64,000 nt of DNA from Caulobacterales bacterium (GCA_019510435.1 JAEKKJ010000016.1:372001-436000), one strand, 5' to 3'. Shown: positions 1 through 11,950, numbered from the stretch's first letter. A program made the numbers and translations. Notes: generated by a model from the sequence alone, not told the origin.

Positions 1-2475
1 CACCCGGCGTCCGACCTCCGAGTTCACGGGCCAAAGCGTGCCCAGCGTCGAGGGCGCGCCCGCCACCGCGAACGCCGAGGCCAGGGCCGGCAGGTCCTGG
101 GCCGCCTCGCTGAGGTCGAAGTTGGCGGTGTTGCAGGCCGACAGGGCCACGAACTGGGCCGACAGGTTGAAGTCGGCGATCTCCGAGGCGGTGAGCAGGC
201 CGTCGTCGGCGGCGTCGCGCGTGGAGACCGGCGTCAGGACCAGGGCCGGTTCGGACAGGCCCTGCAGGTCGTCGCGCAGCAGCCCATGGGTGGCGAAGCT
301 CAGGAGACGGTAGCCGCCCACCAGCTCGTCGCGGAACCGCCGCTCGGTGGCGTCGGCCTCGGTGAGGAGGCGCACCTGGCGGAACCCGTGGGCGGAGGCG
401 ACCAGCTCGTCCTTGGTCTCGGGCAGTTCGGCGAGGTCGGCGAAGGCGCCGCCGCGCACGCCGCGGAGCACCGCCCTGCCGCGCGCCTCGCCCTCGGCGG
501 TGGTTCCGCTGAGCAACGGGTCGCCCACGCCCAGGAAGTCGAAGGCCGCCGCGGCGCGGGGAACGGCACGGGCGGCGAGCACGGCGCTGGCGGAGCCGGC
601 GTAGCTCGTGGCATGCGCCTTCGCCAGCCAGTCCGCCTGCGCCAGGTCGTAGCCCGCGCCACTCCGGGGCGGCGCGTGCGGGAGCAAGGCGGCAAGCGGC
701 AGGCCCAGGCTCGCCATGCCCGGCAGCCACACGATCCGGTCGCCCGGCTTCAGACAGGGCTCGAACGGCCGGACGAAGGCGTCGTAGAGGCGCACCGCCG
801 CCTCCGCCGGGAACTGGGCGTCCAGGTCCTCCGAGGGCGCATAGGTGGCGCTGAGCGCGGCCTGCAGCACCCGCTCGTCCAGCCGTAACCGGCCCCCGTC
901 GACCGCCGCGAAGGCGCGGAACGTGGCGTCGTGGCGCACGCACATATAGGCCAGCCCCCCGGCGACAGGCGCCGCGATCAGCGCCGCTTCGTCGGGCGCC
1001 AGCACGGCCTGGAAGCGGTCCAGCGGAGCGATGTTGGCGCCGCCCAGGACGACGCGGTCGCCCGTCAGCTGGCGGTCCGCGGCGGCGATGCGCTCGGCGA
1101 ACAGGCGGAACTGCTGGCGCACGGCGACGTCGTGCTCGAGGTTGGCCAAGGGCGGATGGCCGGCCGCCGCGGCCTGCGCCACAGCCTGGATCGCCGTCCG
1201 TTCCAGCCGGTCGCGGCGCTGGCGCAGCCGCAGGGCCTCGTGGATCGAACGCCGCGCCAGCGGATCGCGCGCCTGGCTGAGGGCCGTGAGGGCGTCGGCG
1301 TCGAAGGAAGGCCCCTGCCGCGCCGCCAGCTGGAACAGCGCGAAGGCCAGGTCCGGATCCTCGGGTCCCGGACGGCCGGCCTCGCCCGGAGCCAGGGCTA
1401 AGCCGATCAGCAGTTGGTCGAGGGCGCTTGGCCGATACCAGGCTCCGGGCGTCCCGTTGCGTGCGCCCGCCGCCTCTCGGATCCGGCGCGCCAGCTGGGT
1501 CAGCGCCTCGGGCCGCGCTGCGCCTGCCGGCAGCTTCAACGCCTCCGCCCCGGCTTGCCCACCGTGCAGGGCGTGCAGGAGCCCCTGCAGGTCCTGCGCC
1601 TGGCCCAGCAGCCGGTCCCGGACCGGCGCATCGAGCTCGGTCGACGTCAGGACCGCGACAGCGGCGCCCGCAGCTTTCGTCGCCCCTTCGGTGTCGCCGA
1701 CCGCCTGCAGCAGCTGTGCGGCGGTCAGCTGGAACACCGCGGCGTCCACGCTCCGCGGCGCCAGCATCTGGCCAATGGACGCGCCGCTCGCCCGGTAGAG
1801 CCCGTAGGCGCGTTCGATCTGGCCGGCGGCCATCAGGGTGCGGAGGGTGTCGGTGAGCGCATAGGCCACGGCGAACCGGTCCGACGCGGGGGCCTTCAGG
1901 CTGGCGATCAGCGACAGGATGCGGTCGGCGCGGGCGGTGGCCTCGGCCAGCCTGCCCTGGCTCAGCAGGATGTCCGCCGCCAGCCCCTGGCGCTGCAGGT
2001 AGAGGGCTCCGTCGTAGGCGTTCTCGTGGCTCCAGGCCGGGCCGGCGAGAACGCTCTCAGCCGCGCCGGGCCCGCCCTGGCGGAAGCGCGCCGCGTCCAG
2101 GTAGTAGCTGACCCGCAGCGCCTGGTCCTGGCGCAGGATTCCCTCCGGCGCGGGCGCGGCGGCTGCGGCCTCGGCGTAGCGCGGCGCATAGGTCGTCGCG
2201 CAGTCCGTGGCGTAGCTGTGCAGGCAGATGTCGAGCAGGGCGCCCAGCACCGCCACCCGTGCAGCGGGCGCGGCGGCGGCAGGCTCGTCCAGCAGGCGGA
2301 TCAGCCGCTCGCGCGCCGCCACGGCGTGGCCGTCGAAATAGAGCCGGACCGCCCCGGCCATCCCATCGCCCGGGGCTTCGGCCCGCGCCGGTGCGGCCGC
2401 CAGAATGAGGCTTGAGAAGCACAACCATGCCGCTAGGCTCCGCAATAGTAATCCTGGGCGGGGTAGGGCGGACAT
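1..2475 (-). CDS. Exported CHAT-domain (caspase-like) protein, C-terminus cut by window edge
   Basis: The reading frame is open from the start to the window edge (825 codons visible). It begins with a Sec signal peptide (hydrophobic run then A-P-A-R-A, cleavage near residue 32), followed by about 550 residues of Ala/Leu-rich helical repeats of TPR character. The C-terminal part is a CHAT domain: ATHG with the candidate catalytic His730, then GLLTASEI, then LSACNT with candidate Cys781, then GTLWPV. CHAT proteins are caspase-like cysteine peptidases often fused to TPRs. A TTG at 2445 with AGGAT just upstream would also give a good signal peptide and may be the real start. It is divergent from the serine protease gene and shares its start region. 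Family call firm; substrate unknown. Confidence 0.85.
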   Translation of the reverse strand, partial: MSALPRPGLLLRSLAAWLCFSSLILAAAPARAEAPGDGMAGAVRLYFDGHAVAARERLIRLLDEPAAAAPAARVAVLGALLDICLHSYATDCATTYAPRYAEAAAAAPAPEGILRQDQALRVSYYLDAARFRQGGPGAAESVLAGPAWSHENAYDGALYLQRQGLAADILLSQGRLAEATARADRILSLIASLKAPASDRFAVAYALTDTLRTLMAAGQIERAYGLYRASGASIGQMLAPRSVDAAVFQLTAAQLLQAVGDTEGATKAAGAAVAVLTSTELDAPVRDRLLGQAQDLQGLLHALHGGQAGAEALKLPAGAARPEALTQLARRIREAAGARNGTPGAWYRPSALDQLLIGLALAPGEAGRPGPEDPDLAFALFQLAARQGPSFDADALTALSQARDPLARRSIHEALRLRQRRDRLERTAIQAVAQAAAAGHPPLANLEHDVAVRQQFRLFAERIAAADRQLTGDRVVLGGANIAPLDRFQAVLAPDEAALIAAPVAGGLAYMCVRHDATFRAFAAVDGGRLRLDERVLQAALSATYAPSEDLDAQFPAEAAVRLYDAFVRPFEPCLKPGDRIVWLPGMASLGLPLAALLPHAPPRSGAGYDLAQADWLAKAHATSYAGSASAVLAARAVPRAAAAFDFLGVGDPLLSGTTAEGEARGRAVLRGVRGGAFADLAELPETKDELVASAHGFRQVRLLTEADATERRFRDELVGGYRLLSFATHGLLRDDLQGLSEPALVLTPVSTRDAADDGLLTASEIADFNLSAQFVALSACNTANFDLSEAAQDLPALASAFAVAGAPSTLGTLWPVNSEVGRRV

Positions 2476-3656
2476 GAAGGCTTTCCGGGTCGGCGCAATG
2501 TGCGTCGCGCTGTTTTCGGCATCATACGCATGGGCCGGCCCGCCGGAAGCCGACCTCGGCCGTAGCCTCGACCTTGGTGGCGGCGCCCCGGCCTCCAAGG
2601 CGCTCCCGGCCCCGCTGGCGGGCGCGCCCAGCGGCAAGCCCACGGGCCGGGCCCGCGCCTATGCCCGCGCCCTCGAGGGCCTGCAACCGCAGGCGGCCGC
2701 CGCCACGCGGGGCGCCAAGGAGACCAAGGTCTACCAGGAGGCCTCCCCCTCGGTGGTGCTGGTGATCACCAAGGACGGGCTCGGCTCGGGCGTGATCATC
2801 TCCCCCGACGGCAAGATCGTCACCAACCTGCACGTGGTCGGCGCGGAGCCGGTGGTGGGCGTGATCTTCAAGCCCGCCGTGGAAGGCGCCTCCGTCGAGG
2901 ACGCCGACGTCCACCGCGCCAAGGTCCTGCGCCGGGACGAGGTCGCGGACCTGGCGCTGCTGCAGGTGTCCGAGATGCCGGCCCACGTGAAGCCGCTGGC
3001 GATCGGCAGCGCCGCCGAGGTGCAGGTGGGCTCCGATGTCCACGCCATCGGCCACCCGACCGGCAAGGCCTGGACCTACACCCGCGGCATCGTCAGCCAG
3101 ATCCGCCGCGACTTCCAGTGGCAGAACGAGGACCGCCTCAAGCACGAGGCCACGGTCATCCAGACCCAGACGCCCATCAACCCCGGCAACTCCGGCGGGC
3201 CGCTGATCAGCGACAGCCTGCGCCTGATCGGCATCAACAGCTTCAAGAGCGAGGGCGAGGGCCTGAACTTCGCCATCTCGGCCGACGACGTGAAGACCTT
3301 CCTGGCCCGCACCAATGACCGGACGACCGAGCACCCGAAGCCGGTGGACCTGAAGAACTGCAAGCTGAAGGCGCTACAGGAGAAGGCCTGGGACAACCCG
3401 AAGGGCAAGGCGGTGGCCATCGACGAGGACTGCGACGGTGAGGCCGACTATGTCGCCGTCTTCCCGGACGATCGGCGCGCGCCCGTGGAGATGCTTTACG
3501 ACGACGACGGCGACGGCAAGATCGATGCGATCCTGTTCGACAAGGATTGGGACGGCTCGCCCGAATACGGCCTCTACGACACCAACGGGGACGGCAAGTT
3601 CGACCTGGAGGGCCGCTTCCACAAGGGCGAGCGGGACCCCTACCGCTACGACCGGA

Positions 3657-3667
<11 letters not shown>
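2474..3667 (+). CDS. Exported Deg/trypsin-like serine protease with C-terminal calcium-loop repeats
   Basis: A 397-residue protein with a Sec signal peptide (MKAF...SASYAWA). A chymotrypsin-fold protease domain follows, with the triad readable as His120 (TNLHVVG), Asp159 (DLALLQV) and Ser240 (GNSGGPL), as in DegP/HtrA proteins. There is no PDZ domain. From about residue 317 the tail holds four Asp-rich loops (DEDCDG, DDDGDG, DKDWDG, DTNGDG) resembling EF-hand or thrombospondin type 3 calcium loops. The in-frame upstream ATG at 2405 was rejected because it would bury the signal peptide. The ATG overlaps the start codon of the divergent CHAT gene. It is probably a periplasmic or secreted protease; functional partnership with the CHAT protein is inferred only from position. 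Confidence 0.88.
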
Positions 3668-5801
<2,134 letters not shown>

Positions 5802-5955
5802 CGGAAGGGCCCCCTCCAGGGCGATGCCTCGATGGCTAGCGCGCCCGCGTGGGGAGAACGTTAACATCCCCCGCGGCGCTGTGTCGCGATGTCGGGCCGC
5901 GATTGCAGCCTGCGAGGCCGCCCGGTCGGCCGAAACTCCGCTCTCGCGGCGCGCC

Positions 5956-6465
5956 TTAGGCGGCCTTGACCTGCTTCTTGACCTTCTTGATCGCCTGCTC
6001 GCGCTTCAGCCGCGACAGGTGGTCGATGAAGAGTACGCCTTCCAGGTGGTCCATCTCGTGCTGGATGCAGACCGCGAAGAGGCCCTCGGCGTCCTCCTCG
6101 ATCTGCTCGCCCTGGTAGTTGAGGTAGCGCAGCTTCACCTTCGCGGGCCGCTCCACCTCATCGTAGATGTCGGGCACCGACAGGCAGCCCTCCTCATAGG
6201 GGGCGGTCTCTTCGGAGGCCCAGAGGATCTCCGGGTTCACGAAGAAGCGCGGCTGGGGCTCCTCGTCCTGGCGGGCGAGGTCCATCACGATCACGCGCTT
6301 GGGCACGCCCACCTGGATGGCGGCCAGGCCGATGCCGGGCGCCTCGTACATGGTCTCCAGCATCTCATCCATCAGGGTGCGCAGCTCGTCGTCGACGACG
6401 GCCACGGGCTGCGACACCTGTTTCAGGACAGGGTGGGGGACGACAAGGATCTCACGAAGCGCCAT
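5956..6465 (-). CDS. def: Peptide deformylase
   Basis: A 169-residue enzyme that removes the N-formyl group from nascent proteins at the ribosome. All three metal-site motifs are present: [17 protein letters not shown] (Cys ligand) and QHEMDHLEG (HExxH). The Lys-rich tail ([10 protein letters not shown]) is typical of this family. Length is normal for a type 1 deformylase. It lies 58 bp downstream of rmuC on the same strand, so the two may be co-transcribed. Confidence 0.97.
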   Translation of the reverse strand: MALREILVVPHPVLKQVSQPVAVVDDELRTLMDEMLETMYEAPGIGLAAIQVGVPKRVIVMDLARQDEEPQPRFFVNPEILWASEETAPYEEGCLSVPDIYDEVERPAKVKLRYLNYQGEQIEEDAEGLFAVCIQHEMDHLEGVLFIDHLSRLKREQAIKKVKKQVKAA

Positions 6466-6523
6466 GCCTGCGAGGTAAGAGACCCATTCCTGAGCGTCAA
6501 GGTAGGAGAACTGTCGCGGGGCC

Positions 6524-7741
6524 TCAGCCCTCGCCGCCGGCCGCCAGCCGCACCGTCGGCGCCTCGGCGGCGCTCAGCTTGGCCAGGGGCCGCACCGCCG
6601 TCTCGACCGGGATGAGCTCGGCCACCTCCTTGCCCTGGTGGTCGACCTTCAGCTCCTCGAACCGGCGCGCCTGGGTCAGCACCTGGGTCTCCAGCGAGCC
6701 CACGAACTGGTTGTACTTGCCGACCGCCATCTCCAGCGCCCGGCCGACGCCGCTGGCGTGGGCGCCCATCACGGCGATGCGCTTGTAGAGCTCCTTGCCC
6801 AGCTCGGCGATCAGCCGCGCATTGGTCGCCTGCTCCTCCACCCGCCAGCCGTAGACCACCGCCTTGCAGAGGGCGAAGAGGGTGCTGGGGGTGACGATCA
6901 CCACCCGCCGGTCCATCGCCTCGTTCATCAGGTCGGGCGCGCGATCCAGGGCGGCGGCCATGGCCGAGTCCAGCGGCACGAACATGGCCACGAAGTCGGG
7001 CGAGGCCTCGAACTGCTCCCAATAGGCCTTGGCCGAGAGGCCCTGGACGTGGCCCTTCACGCTCTGCACATGCCGCAGGCCCGCCGCATCGCGCGTCAGG
7101 TCGTCCTGCGCCTCCTGCAGCTCCAGGAAGGCGTTCAGCGAGCACTTGGCGTCGATGACGAAGAGGCCGCCGCCGGGCAGGCGCACGGTCACGTCGGGCC
7201 GCCGGCGGCCTTCCTCGGTGTCGGTGGACGTCTGCTCCTCGAAGTCGAACCGCCCCGACAGGCCCGCAGCCTCCAGCACATTGCGCAGGGTCTGCTCGCC
7301 CCAGCGGCCCTGCACGCCGGCGCCGCGGCGGAGCGCCGACGACAGCTTGCGGGCCTCCTCCTGGGTGGCGGTGGAGGCGGCCAGCAGCTGGGCGATCTGT
7401 TCCTTCAGCCCGCCGGTCTCCTCGGCGCGGGCCTTCTCCACGGCGGTCACCTGCTCCTGGAATTTCTGCAGGCTGTCGGCCACCGGCTTCAGCTGCGCCT
7501 CCAGCTTGGCCTGGGCCAGGAGCTCGCGGTTGCGCACCTGCTCCTCGTTCTTGCGCAGGATCTCCTCGGCCACGCTGGCGGCCGACTGGGTCACCTGGGC
7601 GGCCAGCATGTCGTGGTGGCCCTCCAGCAGCTTCATGCGCAGCTCCGCGGCGGCGGCGCGCCCGCGCTCGCGCAGGGCCCACCCCACGGCCAGGGCGGCC
7701 ACGAAGGCCATGAGGACGGCGAGGAACAGGAGTCCGTTCAT
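6524..7741 (-). CDS. rmuC: DNA recombination protein RmuC
   Basis: A 405-residue protein with an N-terminal membrane anchor (residues 3-22), a long coiled coil (about 30-150), and the RmuC nuclease-like core carrying [20 protein letters not shown] and [12 protein letters not shown], which fits a PD-(D/E)xK-like fold. RmuC proteins limit rearrangements at inverted repeats in E. coli, a role of some interest given how many inverted repeats this window holds. It is followed by def on the same strand. Confidence 0.94.
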   Translation of the reverse strand: MNGLLFLAVLMAFVAALAVGWALRERGRAAAAELRMKLLEGHHDMLAAQVTQSAASVAEEILRKNEEQVRNRELLAQAKLEAQLKPVADSLQKFQEQVTAVEKARAEETGGLKEQIAQLLAASTATQEEARKLSSALRRGAGVQGRWGEQTLRNVLEAAGLSGRFDFEEQTSTDTEEGRRRPDVTVRLPGGGLFVIDAKCSLNAFLELQEAQDDLTRDAAGLRHVQSVKGHVQGLSAKAYWEQFEASPDFVAMFVPLDSAMAAALDRAPDLMNEAMDRRVVIVTPSTLFALCKAVVYGWRVEEQATNARLIAELGKELYKRIAVMGAHASGVGRALEMAVGKYNQFVGSLETQVLTQARRFEELKVDHQGKEVAELIPVETAVRPLAKLSAAEAPTVRLAAGGEG

Positions 7742-7773
7742 GCTGCGTTCTTACCGCAGCCGGTGAGTCGCGC

Positions 7774-8409
7774 CTAGTAGAGGCCCGGGATCAACCGCGC
7801 GCGCACACCGGCGGCATAGTCGCGGTAGGCGGGATCCTCGGTCAGCACCTTTTCCTCGGCCGCGATGCGCAGGATCTGCAGGCCCCAGGCGACCACATAG
7901 ACCGCCGCGTTCCAGGGTGTCGGGTGGGCCAGCAGGAAGCCCGCCTGGGTCAGGATGTAGCCGGCGTACATGGGGTGGCGCACGGCGCGGTAGGGGCCGC
8001 TGCGCTTGATCCCGCGATTGGCGGCGGTCAGGCCGAAGCTGCGGTTGAGGCAGACCTTGGCGGCCAGGCTCAGGAACCCGCCCGCGATCATCACCAGGCC
8101 CGCGGCGACCTCCGGGACCAGCGGCTGGCCGCCCGGCCGCACCATCAGGCCGGCGGTGGTGCCGCCGAGGGCGATGGCGATGGCGTAGGGCGAAAGGTCG
8201 GTGCGCTGCGAACGCTTGCGCAGCAGCACCATGGCCACCGCGGCGCATTCGGACGTCAGCAACACGATGTCGAACGGGTGTTTCGCAAGGCCCGGCAGGA
8301 AGCGCAGGATGATGGAGAGGCCCAAGAGGGTCACGAACGCCCGCTCGGCATAGTCGTACAGCCGCTCGAAGCGGCCGGCGCCGAGGGAGGTGTCCGCCAC
8401 GCTGGTCAT
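7774..8409 (-). CDS. Isoprenylcysteine carboxyl methyltransferase (ICMT)-like membrane methyltransferase
   Basis: A 211-residue polytopic membrane protein with about five hydrophobic segments. The C-terminal half carries the ICMT/PEMT signature: SGPYRAVRHPMYAGYIL, then EEKVLTEDPAYRDYA, which form the SAM-binding part. The bacterial substrates of this family are mostly unknown. The gene ends 32 bp from the rmuC start on the same strand and lies downstream of recR, so it may be part of a longer transcript. Confidence 0.82.
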   Translation of the reverse strand: MTSVADTSLGAGRFERLYDYAERAFVTLLGLSIILRFLPGLAKHPFDIVLLTSECAAVAMVLLRKRSQRTDLSPYAIAIALGGTTAGLMVRPGGQPLVPEVAAGLVMIAGGFLSLAAKVCLNRSFGLTAANRGIKRSGPYRAVRHPMYAGYILTQAGFLLAHPTPWNAAVYVVAWGLQILRIAAEEKVLTEDPAYRDYAAGVRARLIPGLY

Positions 8410-8467
8410 GGCCCCAGACTGCCGTGCGGCGATGAAGGACCCGCCAAGGAATGCGGTTAGCGCGCCT

Positions 8468-9070
8468 TTAAGCCGGGCGGCGGGCGCGCATGGCCTGGGC
8501 GATGGTGCCGTCGTCCAGCCAGTCCAGCTCGCCGCCGACCGGCACGCCGCGAGCCAGCATGGTCACCGCGACGCCGCTGGGCGCCAGGCGGTCGGCCAGG
8601 TAGTGGGCGGTGGTCTGGCCATCGACGGTGGCCGGCAGGGCCAGGATCACCTCGCGCACCGCCTCCTCGCCGGCCCGCGCCAGCAGCGGCCCCACGCGCA
8701 GGGCGTCCGGCCCGACGCCGTCGAGGGCCGAGAGCAGGCCGCCCAGCACATGGTACCGGCCGCGGAAGGCGCCGGCCCGCTCCATCGCCCAGAGCGCCCC
8801 CACCTCTTCCACCACGCAGATCAGGGCCGGATCGCGGCCGCGGTCGGCGCAGATGGCGCAGGGGTCCTGGGTGTCGAGGCTGCCGCAGACCTGGCAGGTC
8901 TTTACCCGCGCCGCCGCCTCGGCCAGGGCGTCGGAGAGCGGCAGCAGCAGCTGGTCGCGCCGCTTGAGCAGCGCCAGGGCGGCCCGCCGCGCCGAGCGCT
9001 GGCCCAGGCCCGGCAGCTTGGCGAGCAGGGCGATCAGCCGCTCGATCTCGGGTCCGGCGGAGGCCGCCAC
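8468..9070 (-). CDS. recR: Recombination mediator RecR
   Basis: A 200-residue RecFOR-pathway protein. It shows the N-terminal helix-hairpin-helix ([15 protein letters not shown]), the four-Cys zinc finger (CQVCG...CAIC), and the Toprim domain with [13 protein letters not shown] and the late [11 protein letters not shown] motif. The start is a GTG whose first base is the last base of the stop of the upstream gene (TAGTG), which implies coupled translation. It belongs to the dnaX-ybaB-recR block. Confidence 0.96.
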   Translation of the reverse strand: MAASAGPEIERLIALLAKLPGLGQRSARRAALALLKRRDQLLLPLSDALAEAAARVKTCQVCGSLDTQDPCAICADRGRDPALICVVEEVGALWAMERAGAFRGRYHVLGGLLSALDGVGPDALRVGPLLARAGEEAVREVILALPATVDGQTTAHYLADRLAPSGVAVTMLARGVPVGGELDWLDDGTIAQAMRARRPA

Positions 9071-9477
9071 TAGGAGGCTGGGACCCGGCCGGCCTGGGTG
9101 AACACCACCTGCCAGCGCCCGTCGCGCTTCTGCCAGACGTCCAGGAAGCGCAGGCGCACCGAGAAGGCCTTGCCGCCGTCCGTGCCGGAGAGGTCGGCCA
9201 CGCCGCCCATCAGGGCCACGTCGCCCATCACCCGCTCGATCGGCGCCTCGACGGTGAACGGGTTCAGCTTGTAACCGGGGGCCAGCTGGTCGGCGATGAA
9301 CTCGTCCTTGGTCTCCACCTTCCCGCTGCTGTTGGCGAGCTGGTAGTCGGGGGCGAGCAGGCGCTCGAGCGCCGCCTTGTCGCTCTTCACCTGGGCGACG
9401 TCATAGTCGTGGACCGCCTGGGCGAGGTCGGTCGGCAGGGCCGCGGCGGCCGCGGCGAGGATGAGGGCGCTCAGCAT
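9070..9477 (-). CDS. Exported NTF2-like (SnoaL/DUF4440) protein
   Basis: A 135-residue protein with a short hydrophobic, Ala-rich signal-like N-terminus (to about residue 20) followed by an NTF2-type cone: Asp/Tyr-rich first helix, [23 protein letters not shown], and the closing strand [12 protein letters not shown]. Such domains are scaffolds for small-molecule binding or enzymes, and the substrate cannot be read here. It overlaps ybaB by one base at its start (TGATG) and recR by one base at its end, so it is translated as part of that operon even though the usual order has ybaB directly followed by recR. Confidence 0.8.
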   Translation of the reverse strand: MLSALILAAAAAALPTDLAQAVHDYDVAQVKSDKAALERLLAPDYQLANSSGKVETKDEFIADQLAPGYKLNPFTVEAPIERVMGDVALMGGVADLSGTDGGKAFSVRLRFLDVWQKRDGRWQVVFTQAGRVPAS

Positions 9478-9803
9478 CAGAATTTCGGCATGCCGGGGAT
9501 GTTGAGGCCGGCCAGCGGTCCGGCCGCCTCGCGCATCAGCTCGGCCTGCTGCTCGTCCAGCCTGCGCTTGGCGTCGGCATGGGCGGCCACCACCAGGTCG
9601 GCCACCACCTCGCCCTCGCCCGGCGCCATCAGGCTCTCGTCGAACACCACGCGCGCGAGCTCGCCCGTGCCCTTCAGCGTCAGGCGCACCATGCCGCCGC
9701 CGGATGTGCCCTCCGCCTCCAGCGCGGCGATCTTCTCCTGCGCCTCGGCCATGCGCTGCTGCATGACCTGCGCCTGTTTCATCAACGAATTCAGGTCTTT
9801 CAT
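9477..9803 (-). CDS. ybaB: YbaB/EbfC nucleoid-associated protein
   Basis: A 108-residue protein starting MKDLNSLMKQAQVMQQRM, the classic opening of the family. It forms dimers that bind DNA and sits between dnaX and recR in most bacteria. The core VRLTLKGTGELARVVFDESL and the closing AGLNIPGMPKF are standard. An in-frame ATG 75 bp upstream would add residues from the inverted-repeat area and was rejected. Confidence 0.95.
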   Translation of the reverse strand: MKDLNSLMKQAQVMQQRMAEAQEKIAALEAEGTSGGGMVRLTLKGTGELARVVFDESLMAPGEGEVVADLVVAAHADAKRRLDEQQAELMREAAGPLAGLNIPGMPKF

Positions 9804-9846
9804 TGAACCTTGCTCCGACTGCGCGCCGCAGGCGCCGTCAACTGAA

Positions 9847-9939
9847 CCACGAACCACACGAACCACACGAACATCCAATCCGGAACGGCCAGCCGCGGGT
9901 CAGGGGCGAAGCCGTTCGTGTGGTTCGTGTGGTTCGTGG
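9847..9939. repeat. Inverted repeat, CCACGAACCACACGAAC family, copy 1
   Basis: Two perfect 26-bp arms (9847-9872 and 9914-9939) face each other across 41 bp between ybaB and dnaX. Each arm is itself a tandem of the 9-mer CCACACGAA. The same arm, shortened to 18 bp, recurs as an inverted pair at 29582-29655. It would form a long hairpin in the dnaX-ybaB transcript. Function unknown; REP-like. Confidence 0.85.
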
Positions 9940-9961
9940 TCGAATCCTGCGGCTGCGCCGC

Positions 9962-11791
9962 TTAGTCCTCCTCGCCGTCGTCCTCCACCGGTGGCGCCGC
10001 GTCCGCCGGCGCCTCCGGCTGGCTGAGGCTGCGGATGCCGACGATCTCAGCCCCGGGGAAGGCCGTCATCACCTCGCGCACGAACGGGTGTTGCTCGATC
10101 TCTGCCCGCACCTCGCGCTGCTCGCGCTTCTGCTTCTCCCACAGGCTCTCGGCGCCGCCGCCGCCCTGGGTGGTGAGGAACCAGCGCTCGCCGGTCCACT
10201 CCTTCAGCCGGCCCACCAGCCGCTGCGCCAGGTCCGACGGCGCGCCGGGCGCGGGCTCGTACTCGATGGCGCCGGGCCGGAAGCTGATCGGCCGGATGAA
10301 CCGCTCCACGTCCAGCTTCAGCCGGATGTCGCGCCGGCGGTCGATGAGGGCGAGAAGGTCCTCGAAGGTCTTGAGATTGGCCGCCGGCTCGGTGGAGGGC
10401 GCGGCCAGGGGCATCGGCTGGCGCGCCACCGCCGAGACGCCCTGCCCCGCTCGCGCCGCCGGCCCCGATCCCCCGCCGCCGCCAGAGGGTCCGCCTGACT
10501 GAGGTCCGCCGCCACCCACGGCGTCGCCAGCCTGCAGCCGCTTCAAGGCCTCCTCCGGCCCGGGGAGATCGGCGGCGTAGGCCAGGCGGATCAGCGCCAT
10601 GTCCACGGCCGCGGCTGCATCGGGCGCGCGCCGCACCTCCTCATAGGCCTTCAGGGTCAGCTGCCAGATCCGCGACAGGGTGCCGGCGGACACCGCCGCG
10701 CCCACCGCGGCCAGCCGCTGCGCCTGGTCCTTCGGCATCACCAGGGCGTTGACCCCGATCGCCTTGGCCACCGAGGCGCCGTGGCAGTGGTCCAGCAGGT
10801 CCATCAGCACCTGGTCCGGATTCGCCCCGTAGCCGTAGAGCGTGCGGAAGGTCTCGATGGCGGCGCCGGCCTCGCCGCGCAGCACCTGTTCGAAAAGCCC
10901 GATGGTCTGGGCCCGGTCCGCCAGGCCCAGCATGTCGCGGATCGAGGCGGCGGTGACCGTCTGGCCCGGATCGGCCTGCACGATCGCCTGGTCCAGCATC
11001 GACTGGCCATCCCGCACCGAGCCTTCGGCGGCGCGGGCGATCAGCATCAGCCCCTCGGCCTCCACCCGCGCGCCCTCGTTCTCGCAGATCATCTCCAGGT
11101 TCTTGACCAGCACCTCCGGCTCGACGCGCCGCAGGTCGAACCGCTGGGTGCGCGACAGGATGGTCACCGGCACCTTGCGGATCTCGGTGGTGGCGAAGAT
11201 GAACTTGGCGTGCGGCGGCGGCTCCTCCAGCGTCTTCAGGAGCGCGTTGAACGCCCCCGTCGACAGCATGTGCACCTCGTCGATGATGTAGACCTTGTAG
11301 CGGGCCTCCACCGGGGCGTAGCGCACGCCCTCCAGCAGCTCGCGGATGTCGCCGACGCCGGTGCGGGACGCGGCGTCCAGTTCCAGCACGTCCATGTGCC
11401 GGCCCTCGATGATGGCCCGGCAGTGGCGGCCCTCCTCGCGCAGGTCCAGCGAGGGCTCGTGGATGGTGTCGGTCTCGTAGTTCAGGGCCCGGGCCAGCAG
11501 GCGGGCGGTCGTGGTCTTGCCGACCCCGCGGACGCCGGTGAGCATGAAGGCGTGGGCGATGCGGCCGGTTGCGAAGGCGTTGCGCAGCGTCCGCACCATG
11601 GCCTCCTGGCCATAGAGGTCCTCGAAGGACCGCGGACGATATTTGCGGGCTATGACGGTGTAGGCGGCGCCCTCGTCGGACGGCGCGGCCGCGGGCGCGG
11701 CCATAGGCGGGGCGGCGTCGCCGAACATGTCGCCCGTGTTGGGGTCACGCTCCGGCGTGGAATCGTCGTGCGTGAGGTCCTCGTCGCCCAT
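9962..11791 (-). CDS. dnaX: DNA polymerase III subunits gamma and tau
   Basis: A 609-residue clamp-loader ATPase. Visible motifs: Walker A GVRGVGKTTTAR, Walker B YIIDEVHML, sensor 1 IFATTEIRKVP and the SRTQRFDLRR arginine region. Of the usual zinc-knob cysteines only one (EEGRHCRAI) is evident. A Gly-rich stretch (about residues 425-450, with GGGGPQSGG) separates the AAA+ part from the tau tail. In Caulobacter, partial proteolysis stopped by such a tract makes a short DnaX form; that this happens here is inference. ybaB, the NTF2-like gene and recR follow downstream. An N-terminal extension of about 40 residues precedes the conserved core. Confidence 0.95.
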   Translation of the reverse strand: MGDEDLTHDDSTPERDPNTGDMFGDAAPPMAAPAAAPSDEGAAYTVIARKYRPRSFEDLYGQEAMVRTLRNAFATGRIAHAFMLTGVRGVGKTTTARLLARALNYETDTIHEPSLDLREEGRHCRAIIEGRHMDVLELDAASRTGVGDIRELLEGVRYAPVEARYKVYIIDEVHMLSTGAFNALLKTLEEPPPHAKFIFATTEIRKVPVTILSRTQRFDLRRVEPEVLVKNLEMICENEGARVEAEGLMLIARAAEGSVRDGQSMLDQAIVQADPGQTVTAASIRDMLGLADRAQTIGLFEQVLRGEAGAAIETFRTLYGYGANPDQVLMDLLDHCHGASVAKAIGVNALVMPKDQAQRLAAVGAAVSAGTLSRIWQLTLKAYEEVRRAPDAAAAVDMALIRLAYAADLPGPEEALKRLQAGDAVGGGGPQSGGPSGGGGGSGPAARAGQGVSAVARQPMPLAAPSTEPAANLKTFEDLLALIDRRRDIRLKLDVERFIRPISFRPGAIEYEPAPGAPSDLAQRLVGRLKEWTGERWFLTTQGGGGAESLWEKQKREQREVRAEIEQHPFVREVMTAFPGAEIVGIRSLSQPEAPADAAPPVEDDGEED

Positions 11792-11851
11792 GAGCCCATC
11801 TAACGGGACGCGTCGGTCCCGCGAAAGTGGAAAGCCTGCCGGAAAGTGAAA

Positions 11852-11950
11852 GGTGGAGACCGGACGGCAACCCGAAGCGTGACCCGTTGTGGCTGCTTCC
11901 TTCCGGACCTGACCAGGTTGGCGGGGCGCTCGTCCGCCGCCGATCTCCGC
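11852..11950 (-). ncRNA. ffs: Signal recognition particle RNA (4.5S type)
   Basis: On the minus strand, positions 11914-11891 read GGTCAGGTCCGGAAGGAAGC then AGCC, the nearly invariant apical loop of bacterial SRP RNA that binds Ffh. The flanks pair as expected: GGAGA (about 11948-11944) with TCTCC (11859-11855), CGGACG (11936-11931) with CGTCCG (11866-11861), and an internal CCCG/CGGG stem. The ends are estimated from this pairing. The gene lies just upstream of dnaX. Confidence 0.88.

Noticed and set aside
286..2415. Long plus-strand open frames opposite the CHAT gene
   Set aside because: They are antisense frames with Arg/Ala/Gly-rich translations; the minus-strand frame carries a signal peptide and CHAT motifs.
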